DNA from: Coptis chinensis
Lineage: Eukaryota; Streptophyta; Magnoliopsida; Ranunculales; Ranunculaceae
Length of the DNA stretch: 64,000 bases
Direction: 5' to 3'
NCBI GenBank assembly: GCA_015680905.1
Contig: CM027377.1
Location: 36,356,501 to 36,420,500 of the forward strand
Below are positions 33,267 through 45,149 of this stretch, one piece after another. The notes under the pieces are model-generated. The model was given only the letters and a program-made list of their open reading frames with translations. It ran no database searches and was not told where the DNA came from. A program made the translations under genes and the position numbers. Each line of letters opens with the position of its first letter. The first letter of the stretch is position 1.

Positions 33267-34095
33267 CTAATCTATGTAGACCGGATCCTGAAGAAGAGTT
33301 TGTTCAACAGTTGGGGAGCATAACTCGTGGTAATGTTTGAGGTGTTGTCCATTTACATGAAATTCGCTGTTATCTTGTGGATTAAGCAAAGAGATTGCCC
33401 TATAATGGGTCACAATTGACACAATAAAAGGACCAGACCACCGTGTTTTCAATTTACCAGGAAAAATGTGTAATATGGAGTTGTAAAGTAAAACTTTTTG
33501 GACCATTTTGAAATCTTTATGCAAAATGTGCTTGTCGTGTACTTTTTTCATATTAGCTTTATAAGATTTTGAGAGATCATAAGCATCACTCCGAATCTCC
33601 TCAAGCTCATTTAATTGCAGTTTTCGTTTATCGCCTACCGCATTGATATTGTAATTGAGGCTTTTGATGGCCCATAGGGCACGATGCTCAAGTTCAACTG
33701 GTAGATGACAATGTTTTCCAAAAACGATGCGGTAAGGAGACATCCTTATAGGTGTCTTAAATGTCGATTCGGTATGCCCACAAGGTATCGATAACCGAGA
33801 GAGACCGATCTTTTCTTAAAGGATTGAGCGGTTTTTCTCGAATGGACTTTATCTTTCTGTTGGAGACTTCCACTTGGCCACTCATTTGTGGGTGATATGG
33901 AGTAGCAACTTTGTGAGTAATTCCATATTTCTTCATTAAAAACCCAAAAATTTTATTACAAAAATGTGTACCCCCATCACTGATGATAGCTTTGGGAACA
34001 CCAAAACGAGAGAAAATGCTCTCTTTCACAAATTTCACGACAGTCTTATGGTCATTGGAGCGACATGCGAGTGCCTCAATCTATTTGGACACATA
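33267..34095 (-). pseudogene. Integrase core C-terminal half of the Athila-like element
   Basis: Integrase joins element cDNA to chromosomal DNA. The minus strand reads FVKESIFSRFGVPKAIISDG with GTHFCNK (second catalytic Asp in SDGGTHF), YHPQMSGQVEVSNRKIK (catalytic Glu), then MSPYRIVFGKHCHLPVELEH and a C-terminal KLKTRWSGPFIV domain ending near 33,267. A frame break lies at about 33,750. Upstream the tryptophan expected in VSKWIEAL is a TAG stop (near 34,080). The missing front part continues at 35,636 beyond the solo LTR. Confidence 0.88.
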
Positions 34096-34100
34096 GTCCA

Positions 34101-35635
34101 TGATAAGTGCTCAAAAAGTGTAATTTAACCTTCAATTATGCCTCTTGTTTATCCATCTTAGTAGACTAATTGTGTTTGTAAGTTATGTTTTATGATTCTA
34201 AAGGTGAAAGAGAGAGTTTTGTGGAATATTAGAGAAAAATGGATAAAACGGAGCAATTCAGAGCATTAAGGATTACATGGGAAGCCCGTGGACAATCATG
34301 GAGAAGGCCAAGGAATTGAAGCTATTAAAGATGCGACTTGGACCTATTTTAAAGCCTATTTGGAAGCCCAAGGCAAAAGGATTCGTTGCTTGGACCAAAG
34401 CCCGCAAAAGAGGATAGAAGGATAGAGCAAAAAAAAGAAAATAGACTTCTGCGTCTGGGACGCATGGATCGTGCATCCAGATGTATTGCTCGCATCAGAG
34501 GTGAATCGTGCATCCAGATGCATGAAATGACACTGTAGCCACTTCCTTCTCAGTTTTGGAGACGAAGTTAGACTCTGAAAGAAGTTGATTTGTATTAGGA
34601 AACAATTAGCGGTTTGGAATGCTTCTAGAACTCATTGTAACCACTATAAATAGAGGACCTAAGTGCCTCATGTAATTTGTCAATTCACTTATATTCTTGT
34701 CTCCAGAACTTGAGGCAGAGAGAGATTAATAATAAAAGATTCGGTTTTAACTAGCCGAGTCTTAATAAATTAGTCTTTCTAGTTTTATATTCTTCGACTC
34801 TTCTTCTTCTCGTTCTTCATGTTCTTCCTTCTTTATGGAAGTCTAATCTTCTCTTTCAAGGGAGGAGATGAAGCCGGTGCTTAAGATTTAATGATTCTTC
34901 TGGTTCATGGTGTTCTTCAATCAGGTTAGTTCTTTATGTTTTTAGTTATTAGTTTCATTGTCCACACCAGGGGATGGAAGTATAGAATAGGGTTTATGCT
35001 TTGCAATATTAATATCATGCTAGTGTTCTTTACTTTTCTTCTAGTAGTATAGTTCTTTAGAGTTAGGAAAATATTCTTTGTGTTGCTTTAGAAGGACCGC
35101 TCAGGGAGTGGCTGCCTAGGGGAAGTATTCTTTGTGTTTGCCTTAAGTGGCGATTCATTGAATGGCCGCCCTATTAGGAAATATTCCTTGATGTTGCTCT
35201 TGGTAATACATTGAATGGATGCCCGAGCTTACATAAAAGGAAAGAAGATATTAATAGCATAAATATTCGTCCAAGAGGGCATCAGCACTCGCTCGATTGC
35301 CTAATTGTAGTCTAATTGTAAGAACAACCATGAAGTAGAAGGTCATAGGTCAAAATTATTGGTGGATTCTAATCTCTTGAATTCCCTCTCTTATAAATTC
35401 TCAATAGTTTAGTTTAGTTTAGCATTAGAATCTAAAATCTCTACAATCATAGTTTTTAATCCCTCAAACCCCTTTCCAGTCCTGTCCTTCTTACACTTAA
35501 AAGTGGAATGATACCCTACTCATCCTTTACTTATTGAGGGATAATTAGCTTTTGATACGCTTCTATTTGTTTAACGACCATCATCCATCTACATCATCCA
35601 TATACCATCTAAACACAAAAGGAGCTAGAGTGTCA
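34101..35635 (+). mobile_element. Solo LTR of the same family as the 21.9-30.8 kb element
   Basis: Flanked by GTCCA (34,096-34,100 and 35,636-35,640). Begins TGATAAGTGCTCAAAAAGTG and ends AGTGTCA, has the same CTATAAATAG box (about 34,646) and the AGTTTAGTTTAGC tail. At 1,535 bp it is shorter and more divergent than the two full LTRs, lacking most TTTATTTATTGCAATTG repeats, and a segment near 35,060-35,230 is triplicated. It lies in opposite orientation to the host integrase, which it interrupts. Confidence 0.9.
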
Positions 35636-36256
35636 GTCCATAGTGACTAGAATGTAGAGAAAACCTTGAGAAATAGGGAAGGGTCCCATAACATCAATGC
35701 CCCAAACATAAAAAAATTCCACAATTAAAATGGGATTTAGGGGCATCATATTACGTTGGGTAATGCGACCTAGGTGCTGACAATGAATGCAAGCTTTGCA
35801 ATGTTCGTGTGTATCGCGAAAAATGGTAGGCCAATAAAAACCACATTGCAAAACTTTGGCCGCCGTTTTCTTTCCACTGAAATGACCACCGCAAGATTGT
35901 TCATGGCAAAAGGATAACACGTCGGTGTGTTCCCAGTTGGGAATGCAGCGACGAATGAGTTGGTTGGAACAATACTTAAAGAGGTAGGGGTCATCCCATA
36001 AATAATATTTTACAGTGGATAAGAACTTTTTACGATCAGGGCGTGACCAAGAGGAAGGAACTTCCTCAGTAACTAGGTAGTTAACGATATCCGCGTACCA
36101 TGGAAAGGAGAAAATGGAGTACAAATGTTCGTCTGGGAAAGAATCACAGATGGCTTCAGAATCACTATCAATGTCACTAACTAGCCTTGATAAATGGTCG
36201 ACCACCACATTTTCGGTTCTTTTCTTGTCTTTGATTTCCAGGGTGAATTCTTGCAA
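35636..36256 (-). pseudogene. Integrase N-terminal zinc-binding domain and core start
   Basis: On the minus strand: VVVDHLSRL linker, a HHCC zinc-binding module (CHEQSCGGHFSGKKTA ... FRDTHEHCKACIHCQ), then WGIDVMGPFPISQGFLYILV with the first catalytic Asp in GIDVMGPF, up to VTMDY where the solo LTR interrupts. The part from 36,256 to 35,636 is open in one frame. Confidence 0.88.
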
Positions 36257-36265
36257 GAGAAGAAT

Positions 36266-36677
36266 CTAGCGGAACAATCGCTGCTTCGCGTCCTTTTTCG
36301 CGAGTAGGTACCGAAGTGCGGCATGGTCAATATATACGATAGTGGATGATCCAACCAGGTAAAGGCGAAACTTATCCAAAGCATAGACAACAGCTAGGAA
36401 CTCTTTCTCAGTTGTTGTGTAATTACGTTGAGCGTTATTAAGAGTTTTATTAGCGTCGTAAATGACAATGGGTTTGTCATCACGTCGTTGGCCTAGTATA
36501 GCGCCAATAGCAAAGTTGCTAGCATCACACATCAGTTCGAATGGTTGAGACTTGAGACCAATCAGGGGGTTGAATGATAGGAGCGGTAGTCAGGGCGGTT
36601 TTTAGAGTTTCAAAAGCTTGTTTGCAATTGAAATTGAAGTCGAAGACCGTATTCTTAAGTAGGAGATTGGTTAAGGG
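36266..36677 (-). pseudogene. RNase H domain of the Athila-like element
   Basis: RNase H removes template RNA during reverse transcription. Seen: CKQAFETLKTALTTAPIIQP (RT connection), MCDASNFAIGAILGQR with the first catalytic Asp, TTTEKEFLAVVYALDKFRLY with the Glu, and VYIDHAALRYLLAKKDAKQR with a further Asp. Frame breaks near 36,545 and 36,265 separate it from RT and integrase. Confidence 0.88.
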
Positions 36678-37500
36678 TCAAGCAACTTTAGAAAAATCCT
36701 GAATGAATCGCCTGTAAAACCCAGCATGGCCTAAAAAAACACGTATATCGCAAACTATTCGGGGGAAAGGTAGCGAAGCAATTTTAACAATTTTAGCTTT
36801 ATCAACTTCTATCCCGTCTTTCGAAACAATATAACCTAGAACAATTCCTTTGGTAAGCATGAAATGGCACGTCTCCCAATTAAGCACCATATTTTTCTCT
36901 TCGCAACGTGTTAACACTTTAGAAAGGTTTGATAGGCAGTCGTCAATCCCATAAATGGAAAATTCGTCCATGAAGACTTCCATATAACGTTCCACCATAT
37001 CACTGAAAATGTGAAGCATGTAGCGTTGGAAGGTAGCAGGGGCATTGCAAAGACTAAAAGGCATTCGTTTGTATTGCAAAGGTGCCAAAGGGACATGTGA
37101 AAGTTGTCTTTTCTTGCTCAGCTGGATCGATGACAATTTGGAAATAGCCGGAATAGCCATCAAGAAAACAATAGTAAGCATGACCGGCTAAACGTTCTAG
37201 CATCTGGTCAACGAATGGAAGAGGAAATTGATCTTTACGTGTTCTGGCATTAAGTTTGCGATAGTCAATGCAAATTCTCTATTTCACTGGAATGCAAGTG
37301 GAGATGCATTCATAATTTTCATTTTGCACAACTGTAATGCCGGACTTTTTGGGAACAACATGGACAGGACTAACCCAGTCACTATCAGAGATAGGGTATA
37401 TGATACTTGCATCAAGTAAACGTAAAACTTCCTCCCTCACCACCTCTTTCATGGTGGGGTGGGGTTAAGGCGACATTGCGGTTCTCGCGATGTCTTTGTG
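36678..37500 (-). pseudogene. Reverse transcriptase of the Athila-like element
   Basis: Readable pieces on the minus strand: VVREEVLRLLDASIIYPISD, WVSPVHVVPKKSGITVV, RICIDYRKLNARTRKDQFPL, PFGTFA/NAPATFQRYMLHIFSDM, MEVFMDEFSIYG, then LSNLSKVLTRCEEKNMVLNW and HAGFYRRFIQDFSKVA. The catalytic box reads FMDE (codons at about 36,962-36,974) rather than the usual FMDD, a D-to-E change expected to weaken or abolish polymerase activity. Frameshifts near 37,080-37,140 and 37,270. Confidence 0.9.
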
Positions 37501-37884
37501 TTGTCATCCAGATGCGATGCGTGCGTAACACTAGGGTCTATTCATTTGATATCATCTAAGGACCATCCGATAGTGGAGCGGTGTTCATGAATGATACAAA
37601 TCAAACGTGCTTCTTCGTCGGTAGTCAAGTGAGAAGAAGTTATTATAGGGTGACTACCATCGAGATCGAGATGCATGTACTACAATTCAGAGGGTAGAGG
37701 TTTTAAATCCGGAGTTGGAGGATTGGGGATCAAGGATTCGTGAGGGGTCGTCTTTTCAATGGAAAATAGCGAGTTCGATTCTTCTGAATCAGTTGGAAAC
37801 GCAGCAGTAGGGTCAAATAATGGTAGTGACTCTAATAATGCGTGGACATCTTTAATGTACGAGTCATAGTCAAATTCAGGATTA

Positions 37885-38145
37885 TCAAAAGAAAGAAATT
37901 AGTGTACCTCGTCTGGGAGAAAAGAGTTTGCAAAGTATTCCTGTAGGTGCCAGACTATCAACCAGGCTAATCTCACCCTCAAGGTCAGGATCAGGAAGTT
38001 GTTTCATTAAGTTGAACACATTTACTTCTACATAAAGGTTCCTGAAAGACATTGTCATTGAACCATCCTGACAATTGATGAGAGTGTTAGCAGTTGCAAG
38101 AAATAGACGTCCTAAAATGATAGGAATGGAGTCACAAGCAACTTC
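37885..38145 (-). pseudogene. Protease C-terminal part of the Athila-like element
   Basis: From the target duplication ACTTC at 38,145 the minus strand continues ACDSIPIILGRLFLATANTL, INCQDGSMTMSFRN, VFNLMKQLPDP: the second half of the retropepsin (ILGRPFL-type motif) and the start of the linker. The first half lies at 46,625-47,052. Confidence 0.85.
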
Positions 38146-38639
38146 TGTCACACCCCGAATTTCGGCAGAATTCAGAAAAACAATATTTGTTCTCGACTCT
38201 TCGATTTTCGAGGTGTGACGCACTCTCAACTCCCAAAAATCCATAATCAGTTTAAATACGCGGATAATTAAAAACCAATAAAATTTTTACTAAACCAAAA
38301 GTCCTCTTCATTACAAAAATTCACAAATATGATTAGGTTACAAATCTCCTTTCAATAACTCTTTAATTAAAATTACAAATGAAAATACAAAAACATTGTC
38401 TAAACTGAAAAGCTATTTCACCTCCAGGGAAAACAAAGCCTATCATGAAATGCGACGCTAACGCAAACCACTAGCAGCAACCAACCTTCTTCAACACTAA
38501 ACCTGTCAAGACTTATCAACTATGTTTATTTAATGAACACACTCGATAAGCAAACATGCAAATCGGGTCAACATTATAAACAATACTGGTGTGAGTATCC
38601 CTAAAATACAACATATACTTATACATATACATACACAAT

Positions 38640-38830
38640 CCATAAGGCAGTTAGTTCCTCCCCCGAGACGCCTTAACTTCCAACAACTAATATGACATTC
38701 TTAACTACAATAAGTAAGGCAGGTAGTTCCTCCACTGAGGTGCCTTAACTTCCCACTAACCACACAACAAACCATACGCATAATAAAAAGGCATTTAGTT
38801 TCTCCACGAGGCGCCTTATGTTCTAACTAA
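38640..38830. repeat. Three tandem AAGGCAGTTAGTTCCTCC-type units
   Basis: Three units of roughly 70-80 bp, each with AAGGCAnnTAGTTnCTCC, a CnGAGGYGCCTTA half and an intervening AT-rich part, starting near 38,643, 38,716 and 38,788. Each contains a GGCGCC-centred imperfect palindrome. Confidence 0.65.
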
Positions 38831-39399
38831 ACTAATAACCAGCCAAGCATATTCTATACTTACCACATTTCATGCTCAATTACAGAGTGAGTCCACTACC
38901 AAAAAAACGAGTTTACCCGACATACACCATAAAGAATATCCAACGGTTTCCATCAGTAGGAAGTACCCGGCAGATTTTGTCAGTCGGGTATAATATTTCC
39001 ATCTATTGGGTAAGCTCCCTAGGTACTTCATTTGTTTTAGATGTGGCTGACGGTTGTAGGAGAGTTATTGTCGGTCGGCTATTTCGACGGTTTTAATTGT
39101 TGTTGATTTCCAACGGACTCACGTAATTTCATTTGTTGTTTCAATATTTTTCAATGTTTTCAAACCGCCGGATTTGCTCCTACGAGTTTGGGCCATCGGC
39201 ATATCTCTTCCCAATACCGGGCGCCAAATTAATTTCATTTCCCACTTAATTTTTAGGAAAAAAAAAAATAAATAACAAAAGATAACCCAAAACTGTTATC
39301 CCTCTCTCACTTTCGGGGGCTTGTTGTAGCCGCTTCCTCCTTCTCGTTATGGGTTCGTTGAATTCTAGGTAAACCATAATAAATTGCTTGTCTTTTCGC

Positions 39400-39860
39400 C
39401 CAATTTCTATCTTTGATTTATGTAAGGATTCTTTAACTTAATCTTTTATGTGTTCATGATCTTCACGCAAGGCATGCAACTACACGAGGAGTTCATCAAT
39501 GGGATTACAGATGTTGGTGGTGTATGTGGTAATAGGAGGCAACCCGCACTTCTCGGACTTGCTCTTGATGATGTGGTAATCATCTATCTTTTTTGGTTTT
39601 ACTTTCTTGTCAATAGCATTTCTAAACTTTGAAGTAATTTTTGAAGTAATTTCTAAGCATTGTAAGTGTTATTTGAAGTAATTTTTTCCCATTCTTTTCG
39701 ATTAGTAACTGGACTTAAAATGAACGACCCCATAAATGCTTTGTTATTGGCTCATCTCGAGTCCACAACTTAAAGACCCATCTTGGTGGATCCACTCTTA
39801 AAGATAAAGTAGCGGAGACTCCCCCTAGAGTTCCAATCGATCATTCATCAAGTTAATGTT
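39400..39860 (+). other. Unassigned exon-like sequence in the CACTA element
   Basis: Two exon-like stretches ([20 protein letters not shown], 39,468-39,527 and following; and DPINALLLAHLEST, about 39,729-39,770) lie upstream of the antiporter exons. I could not assign them. They may be a third captured gene or the N-terminal part of the antiporter gene. Confidence 0.3.
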
Positions 39861-39897
39861 TTCATACTTGTTTACCCTTTGATTTCTATCTAAATAG

Positions 39898-42090
39898 GTT
39901 CCTTGGAGCTGTTGTTGTCATAGCAGCAAATCTTTGGTGGTGCATGGACTCCTATCGGTGATGTTACCCAACAACAATCTTTGTGGATACATGGGCAAAT
40001 CTCTACCCCGCCAACAATGAAGGTGTTTCTCAATTATTTTTAATAAAGTGTAGGTCTTTTGGTTTAAAATAGTCATTATCACCCTTTTGTTTTCGGAAAG
40101 GCTTTAGGATATTCATATCAACTGCTCCTTTTCTGTGTGTTGTTCTTCTTTGTTTTGTTTTTAAATATCACAATAGGAAGAAAATAGGATCTGTGCCGGG
40201 CGACCCGGATGATATTATCTAAATATCACAAACCCGGGGATGCTAATATCTCTCGCTCACTAGTGGCATGGTTGGATTCGAGCATGCGGGATGTTGACTC
40301 TCCTTCATAATTCTCATGTAGGGAATTCGCCGTAAAACGGGATCCCTTAACAATCATCTTAAAGTTAATGCTAAAGATGAAGTTTCAAATGAGACACATT
40401 ATAACGGCTTATACCCATTATACGGCTTATACCCCCTACTCTCCCATCTATAGGTAACTAAAGTTACAAACCCGAATCGTGATATGAACCATCAAGACAA
40501 ATTGTTCCTGTAACCTTGCAAATTGGCATCCTTAAGTGGTTTCTTGTCGGTCCGTCATTGGTGCTTCTTGTTTAATTGTTTATTATCCAATGGAGAAGTA
40601 GATAAAACCGATCCACCACAAGGCATTTAGAGAGAAGTTACTGCCCCTAAATCTGTAATTGAAGACCAATATAACTTCATACTTTCAAAATGTGTACTCC
40701 AAAATCCAAATTCTCTCTCGTTCTTTCTAAAGTAATTTTTGGCCTGCAAGCAGGATTTATTTATTCCTTCTTTTGTTTCTCTCGGGTCGTCCCATTGGCT
40801 CTTATGTCCTTTTACTAGGTATGATTCTCGGATAACCAAACACATCCACATACTTTTTGGGTTTCTTTTTAACAGATTTCTTATTATTCTAGTTATTCTT
40901 TTGTTTAGCGAGGTTGATGGGAAGGGTCGGGACTCTACCAGGTGTCTTGGCATCCGAACAGATGGCTCCTCGAGGACAACTTGTTTTTTTGTTGGCATTG
41001 GGGCTTTTCTTTGTTTGTTCCAAAGTGTTCAAGGCAATCACCGGTCTGCCTCCTTACATGGGTATACTACTTGGCCTTGGAGTTCTTTGGATTTTGACGG
41101 ATGCTATTCATTATGGGGAATCTGAAAGGCAGAGGTTGAAAGTACCACAAGCTTTATCTCGCATTGATACTCAAGGAGCCCTTTTCTTCCTTGGAATCCT
41201 TTTTGTCCGCTTGCGGGTATTATTGAACTTTCTTGGAAATTTTGCACTCTGCAATCAATCGCACTCAACTGGTTTATGTTGTTGAACTTTTTGTTTTATG
41301 GATACTTGCGATATTGCTATAAGAATGAAGTGTACGTGCATGCATCCTGGTTTGGACTTTGGAGTGCTCCTACTCATTAAGTGTCTAACCCGATTCACGG
41401 AGGCCGAAAAGGCGTAAGCACACCTAAATCGGGTGTAGTTAACTTTTGGAATATTTGAAGTTATAATTGCTGAACTATCTTAGACATTTGAAAAGATTAT
41501 CATTTAAATTAATAGAGTACTGAACAGAAATTCAGCACTATATTTAATTACCGGAAAATGTTTGGAAAGAACCCCTTACCAATGGTAACCTCAAAAACTT
41601 GGGTTTGCAAGCACTTCATGAAAAGCAAGAAATTTCCGTGGTTTAAATCTCAATAATCTTAAATTTTCTACCAAATTTTGTTTTACACTAATATTCATTT
41701 ATTTCTATATGATATATATCTAGTTCCTGATATTGTATACTATAAGCCTAGGTGCGCCTAGCAGATGCCTCTCTCTCTCTCTCCTCCGTTTCTTAAATGA
41801 GCTATACAACTGATACATTTTCTGTTTCTTCTACATTTAATTGTTCATTTCTGACAGTTTTGAATTTGGGGACTTTCTAGCCTAGAGGCTGCAGGACTCC
41901 TTCGAGAATTGGCTAATTATCTGGATGCCCACATCCCTAATGTTGAGCTCATTGCAAGTGCAATAGGGGTGGTATCTGCAATTATAGATAATGTTCCATT
42001 GGTTCTTTGCGACAATGGGAATGTACACCTTATCATCTTTCCCTCAAGATTCCGAAGTTTTGGCAAAGATAATGTTGAGGTTTGTATTAG
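39898..42090 (+). pseudogene. NHD1-like Na+/H+ antiporter fragment, captured in CACTA
   Basis: NHD-type antiporters exchange Na+ for H+ at the plastid envelope. Exons recognised: 39,898-40,022 (GAVVVIAAN.., a GGAWTPIGDV-like part after a frameshift, LWIHGQIST.PTM), about 40,735-41,210 (GLQAGFI..VVPLALMSF, LASEQMAPRGQLVF, TGLPPYMGILLGLGVLWILT, DAIHYGESERQRLKVPQALS, IDTQGALFFLGIL), and 41,881-42,090 (LEAAGLLRELANYLDAHIPN, VELIASAIGVVSAIIDNVPL). Membrane spans GILLGLGVLWILT and AIGVVSAIIDNVP are preserved. Introns retained. The gene breaks off mid-transporter and H+-ATPase exons follow. Confidence 0.83.
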
Positions 42091-42312
42091 TGCATGGAAA
42101 TTGGTAGTATACTTGTTATTCATTTGTTACTTGGCTTTATTCCTTTAATTGTATGTGCCTTAATTGATTTCTTATATGTTGCAAGTACTCAAGAAAAGGT
42201 TATTCCTCGTGTTTACGACATTGTTGCAATTGAATGGAGGGATTAATGTTCAGACCAACTTTGACTTGTCTTATGGGGCTTAAAGTTTGCGTCTCATTGC
42301 ATTTTATTGTTT

Positions 42313-42981
42313 TAGAGCACAAATATGAGATTGTGAAACGCTTTTGCAAGCGAGGAAACATATATGTGAAATGATGGTGATGGAGTGAATGATGCTCCCT
42401 GCCCTTAAGAAGGTCGACATTGGAATAGCAATCGCTAATTCAACCGATGCGCTCGTAGTGCTTCCGACATTGTCCCGACGGAACCGGCCTAAGTGTCATC
42501 ATCAGTGATGTATTGACCAAGAGAGCAATCTTTCGAGAGGATGAAAAACTATACGGTGATTTTTTTTATTCGTTCATGGTCTAGTATGGATTAGCTATAC
42601 TTTACATTTATCCTTTCACCGCAATTTGATTGCCGTTTTTTGTTTTTTTGGATAGTAAATGAAATGAAAACTAGATCATGTTTTGTGTTTTCTTTTCTTG
42701 ATAACGTTTTTGGTGGTTGCAGATATATGCAGTTTCCATCACAATTCATATTGTGGTAAGCTTCCTAGTAGTCTTAGGGTTATTCACTTGCATCATTTGA
42801 GTAATCGTAATCTGGAAAAATAGTAGGCATACTAGATAGGAGTCTTTTTAGATTTTTATCATCAAGTTGTACAGTTCTTGCCTTCTCACCATGATTTTCA
42901 TTTGACAGTTTGGTTTCATGTTGCTCGCTCTTCTGTGGAAGTTTGATTTTCCACCTTTCATGGTGCTCATCATTGCAATCC
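42313..42981 (+). pseudogene. Plasma-membrane H+-ATPase fragment, captured in CACTA
   Basis: P3A-type proton pumps energise the plasma membrane. Exon 1 (about 42,313-42,561): EHKYEIVKR, GDGVNDAPALKKVDIGIAIA (the P-domain hinge motif) with NSTDA, then GLSVIISDVLTKRAIF after a frame break. Exon 2 (42,721-42,756): IYAVSITIHIV. Exon 3 (42,906-42,981): [20 protein letters not shown] with IIAIL, two membrane helices. The phosphorylation-site (DKTGT) half and the C-terminal regulatory domain are absent. Same strand as the antiporter exons, introns retained, so chimeric splicing is possible. Confidence 0.88.
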
Positions 42982-43589
42982 TGTGTCATGTGTTGAAGAT
43001 TGAGCATTGCCAGATGGATTGGAGAAATGACATATTAGGCAAGGCTCAACAGGAAAGGCGATTTCTAGTCAATTTACTTTCATTCATAAGAAATTATGTT
43101 TCCCTCCATGATCAGTAGGTAGATTTCTATTAGAGGCATATCAAATACCTCTCCCAGGAGACGTTACTAGTAATCTTGTGATAGTCAAGTGATCTAGTGG
43201 CCCATGTCAGAGATCCAAGCTGGTTAGACATTCAATGGTGGCGTTACTATGTGCTTTAGAGCTGACCAGTTCTAATTTTGAATTTCAGCAGGTTGCTAAA
43301 CAATTGGTGCTTAGTCATTGCTAGGGTACTAGAGATTACTAGGACTGGTTGCTAGACAGATGGTGTGGTGCTGATTTTTGGTTTCTGAAAGAAGTAATAT
43401 GTATACTTAGTGAACGACATGTCTTATTCTTGTTTTTTTTTATGAACACATTGTTTCTTTATGAATACATTAACGTTTGTAGCATTTGAGTAGGAACTTG
43501 CAAGAATGTAATTGGTGCAGGAAAGAATGTAATGTTGGGATACCTGAAACAATTATTATAAGAAATATATTTTTTTTAAATAAAGAACT

Positions 43590-43990
43590 AATACCCGACG
43601 GATAAAAACTGTCTAATAGCAAACTACCCGACGGCTAGTAGCTGGCATATCCGACGGCTGGTGATAGCTGGTCTAACCGATCGCTCATAACAGCGTAACT
43701 ATCCGACGGTTTTAATAAAATAGGAATATCCGGACGGTTTTAGCGGCGAGGAATATCCGACGGTCTTTTGATAAAGAAGAACTATCCGACGGTTTTGGAT
43801 ATCGGCATATCCGGACGGTTATTAACAGTAGGGAATGTCCGCCGGCAAAGATCTTCAACCCCGACGGCCTGTTTTGACCAATAAAACCGCCGGAAGCCTA
43901 TGCCGACCGAAAGCATTTTTCCGACGGCCTATGCGGCAGTTTTGGTCCGTCGGGTAATACCTTTCGCGACAGCCATAGTCAGTCGGGTAA
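43590..43990. repeat. CACTA right subterminal repeat array (CCGACGG)
   Basis: About a dozen copies of A(T/C)CCGACGG or its complement CCGTCGG, spaced 20-45 bp, with occasional CCGGACGG variants. The left end carries fewer (CCCGAC, CCAACGG, AGTCGGGTA, 38,916-39,075). Such arrays are usual transposase-binding regions of CACTA elements. Confidence 0.85.
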
Positions 43991-44384
43991 AGTCGTTCTT
44001 TTTGTAGTGGTCGTCTCTGCACAAGTAATTAGTTTGACCCACCCTTCTGCAAAACTATATACCATCATCTATCTAAAGATATATCATTAATCAGCATATT
44101 ACCATAATTATATTAATTAAGGCTTTCTTTGCGTGTCCCTAAAATCACGTCGTATCTATGTTTTACCTAGTTTCCCTAGCTACCACAATCGCTTCCCAAC
44201 GCCGAACATGTACATCCACATGCCTCCCCTCACATAATGAACCACTCCGTGCGTAACTACCCTGAGCGGGATGCCACACACTAGGTAACCCTCACACGAA
44301 AGCCATTATGTGAGTACTGCCATTATACGACATAAAATATCGTGCATCTCATTCTAATTTTGCGAACGGAATAATCAAGCCACC

Positions 44385-44520
44385 ATTCGGCTACACCAGA
44401 AGGGCCATTCAGCTTCACTGAAATGCCAGAAGGGCCAATCACATTACTTACGCCAGAAGGGCCATTCAGATTCACTGAAACGCCCGAAGGGCCAATCGTA
44501 TCACATACGCCCATCACAAG
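44385..44520. repeat. Tandem GCCAGAAGGGCCA repeats
   Basis: Four to five copies of (T/C)GCC(A/C)GAAGGGCCA in a dimeric arrangement of about 60 bp, alternating TTCAGMTTCACTGAAA with ATCACATTACTTAC-like spacers. Part of the long LTR-like insertion. Apparent minus-strand protein (GPSGVS repeats) is a by-product. Confidence 0.7.
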
Positions 44521-45149
44521 GGCCAAATCACATGAGTTGTGGTAGCTAGGTTCTAGGATTTTCATTACGTAATTTATTCAGGTGTCATACCTTCATGTCT
44601 CATAACCATTTCACTCTATCACGTGCCAAATAAATTGTTGCACTAAGCCACCATATTTGGAAATATCTCAATATATCTCATAACCACTTTCATTTTTTCA
44701 CGTGCCAATATATTATTGCACTACGCCACAGTCCCGTGGGAAATATCCACAAATACTCTACTACCTCCTAGTAGCATCTCACAGATAAAATAATGGAGCA
44801 TTTATACATTTATTTCTCCAAAACTATTGCATTTAATATATATATCCCAACATATTATATAATGTCACAATTGCTTCAAACGTATCACATAACATTTTTA
44901 TAGCGTTTTAAGAATATTATATCTCCTAAAGTTTCTATCTCGTCACGTGTCAAAATATACACAATATCAATGTCAAATCTTTCTTAGATAATGACAACCA
45001 AATTTATACAAGCTTCCACAACATTTTAGCATTTGATTTGTCCATACAATTTACAACATAAAACGTAGTACAATTAAACAGTCCACAGTCCACAATCAAA
45101 GCCCAAAACCAAAACCCAAAAGTCTAAATATTTAAAGACCCCATTGGAT

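Larger units (their letters stand above)
38894..44009. mobile_element. CACTA transposon with TSD GTC carrying antiporter and proton-pump exons
   Basis: 5,116 bp. Left end CACTACCAAAAAAACGAGTT and right end (complement) CACTACAAAAAGAACGACTT, both followed by TACCCGAC; a GTC target duplication at 38,891-38,893 and 44,010-44,012. Subterminal CCGACGG/ACCCGAC repeats at both ends. Inside are multi-exon pieces of an NHD1-like antiporter and a plasma-membrane H+-ATPase on +. No transposase was seen, so it is a non-autonomous Pack-CACTA. Its terminal sequences differ from the CACTA at 6.2/16.7 kb, so it is another family. Confidence 0.92.

Noticed and set aside
40627..40998. 123-codon minus-strand ORF
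   Set aside because: Antisense to the recognised antiporter exon on +.
44323..44565. Minus-strand ORF with GPSGVS repeats, possibly a structural protein
   Set aside because: The repeats come directly from the DNA tandem repeat GCCAGAAGGGCCA inside an LTR-like sequence.
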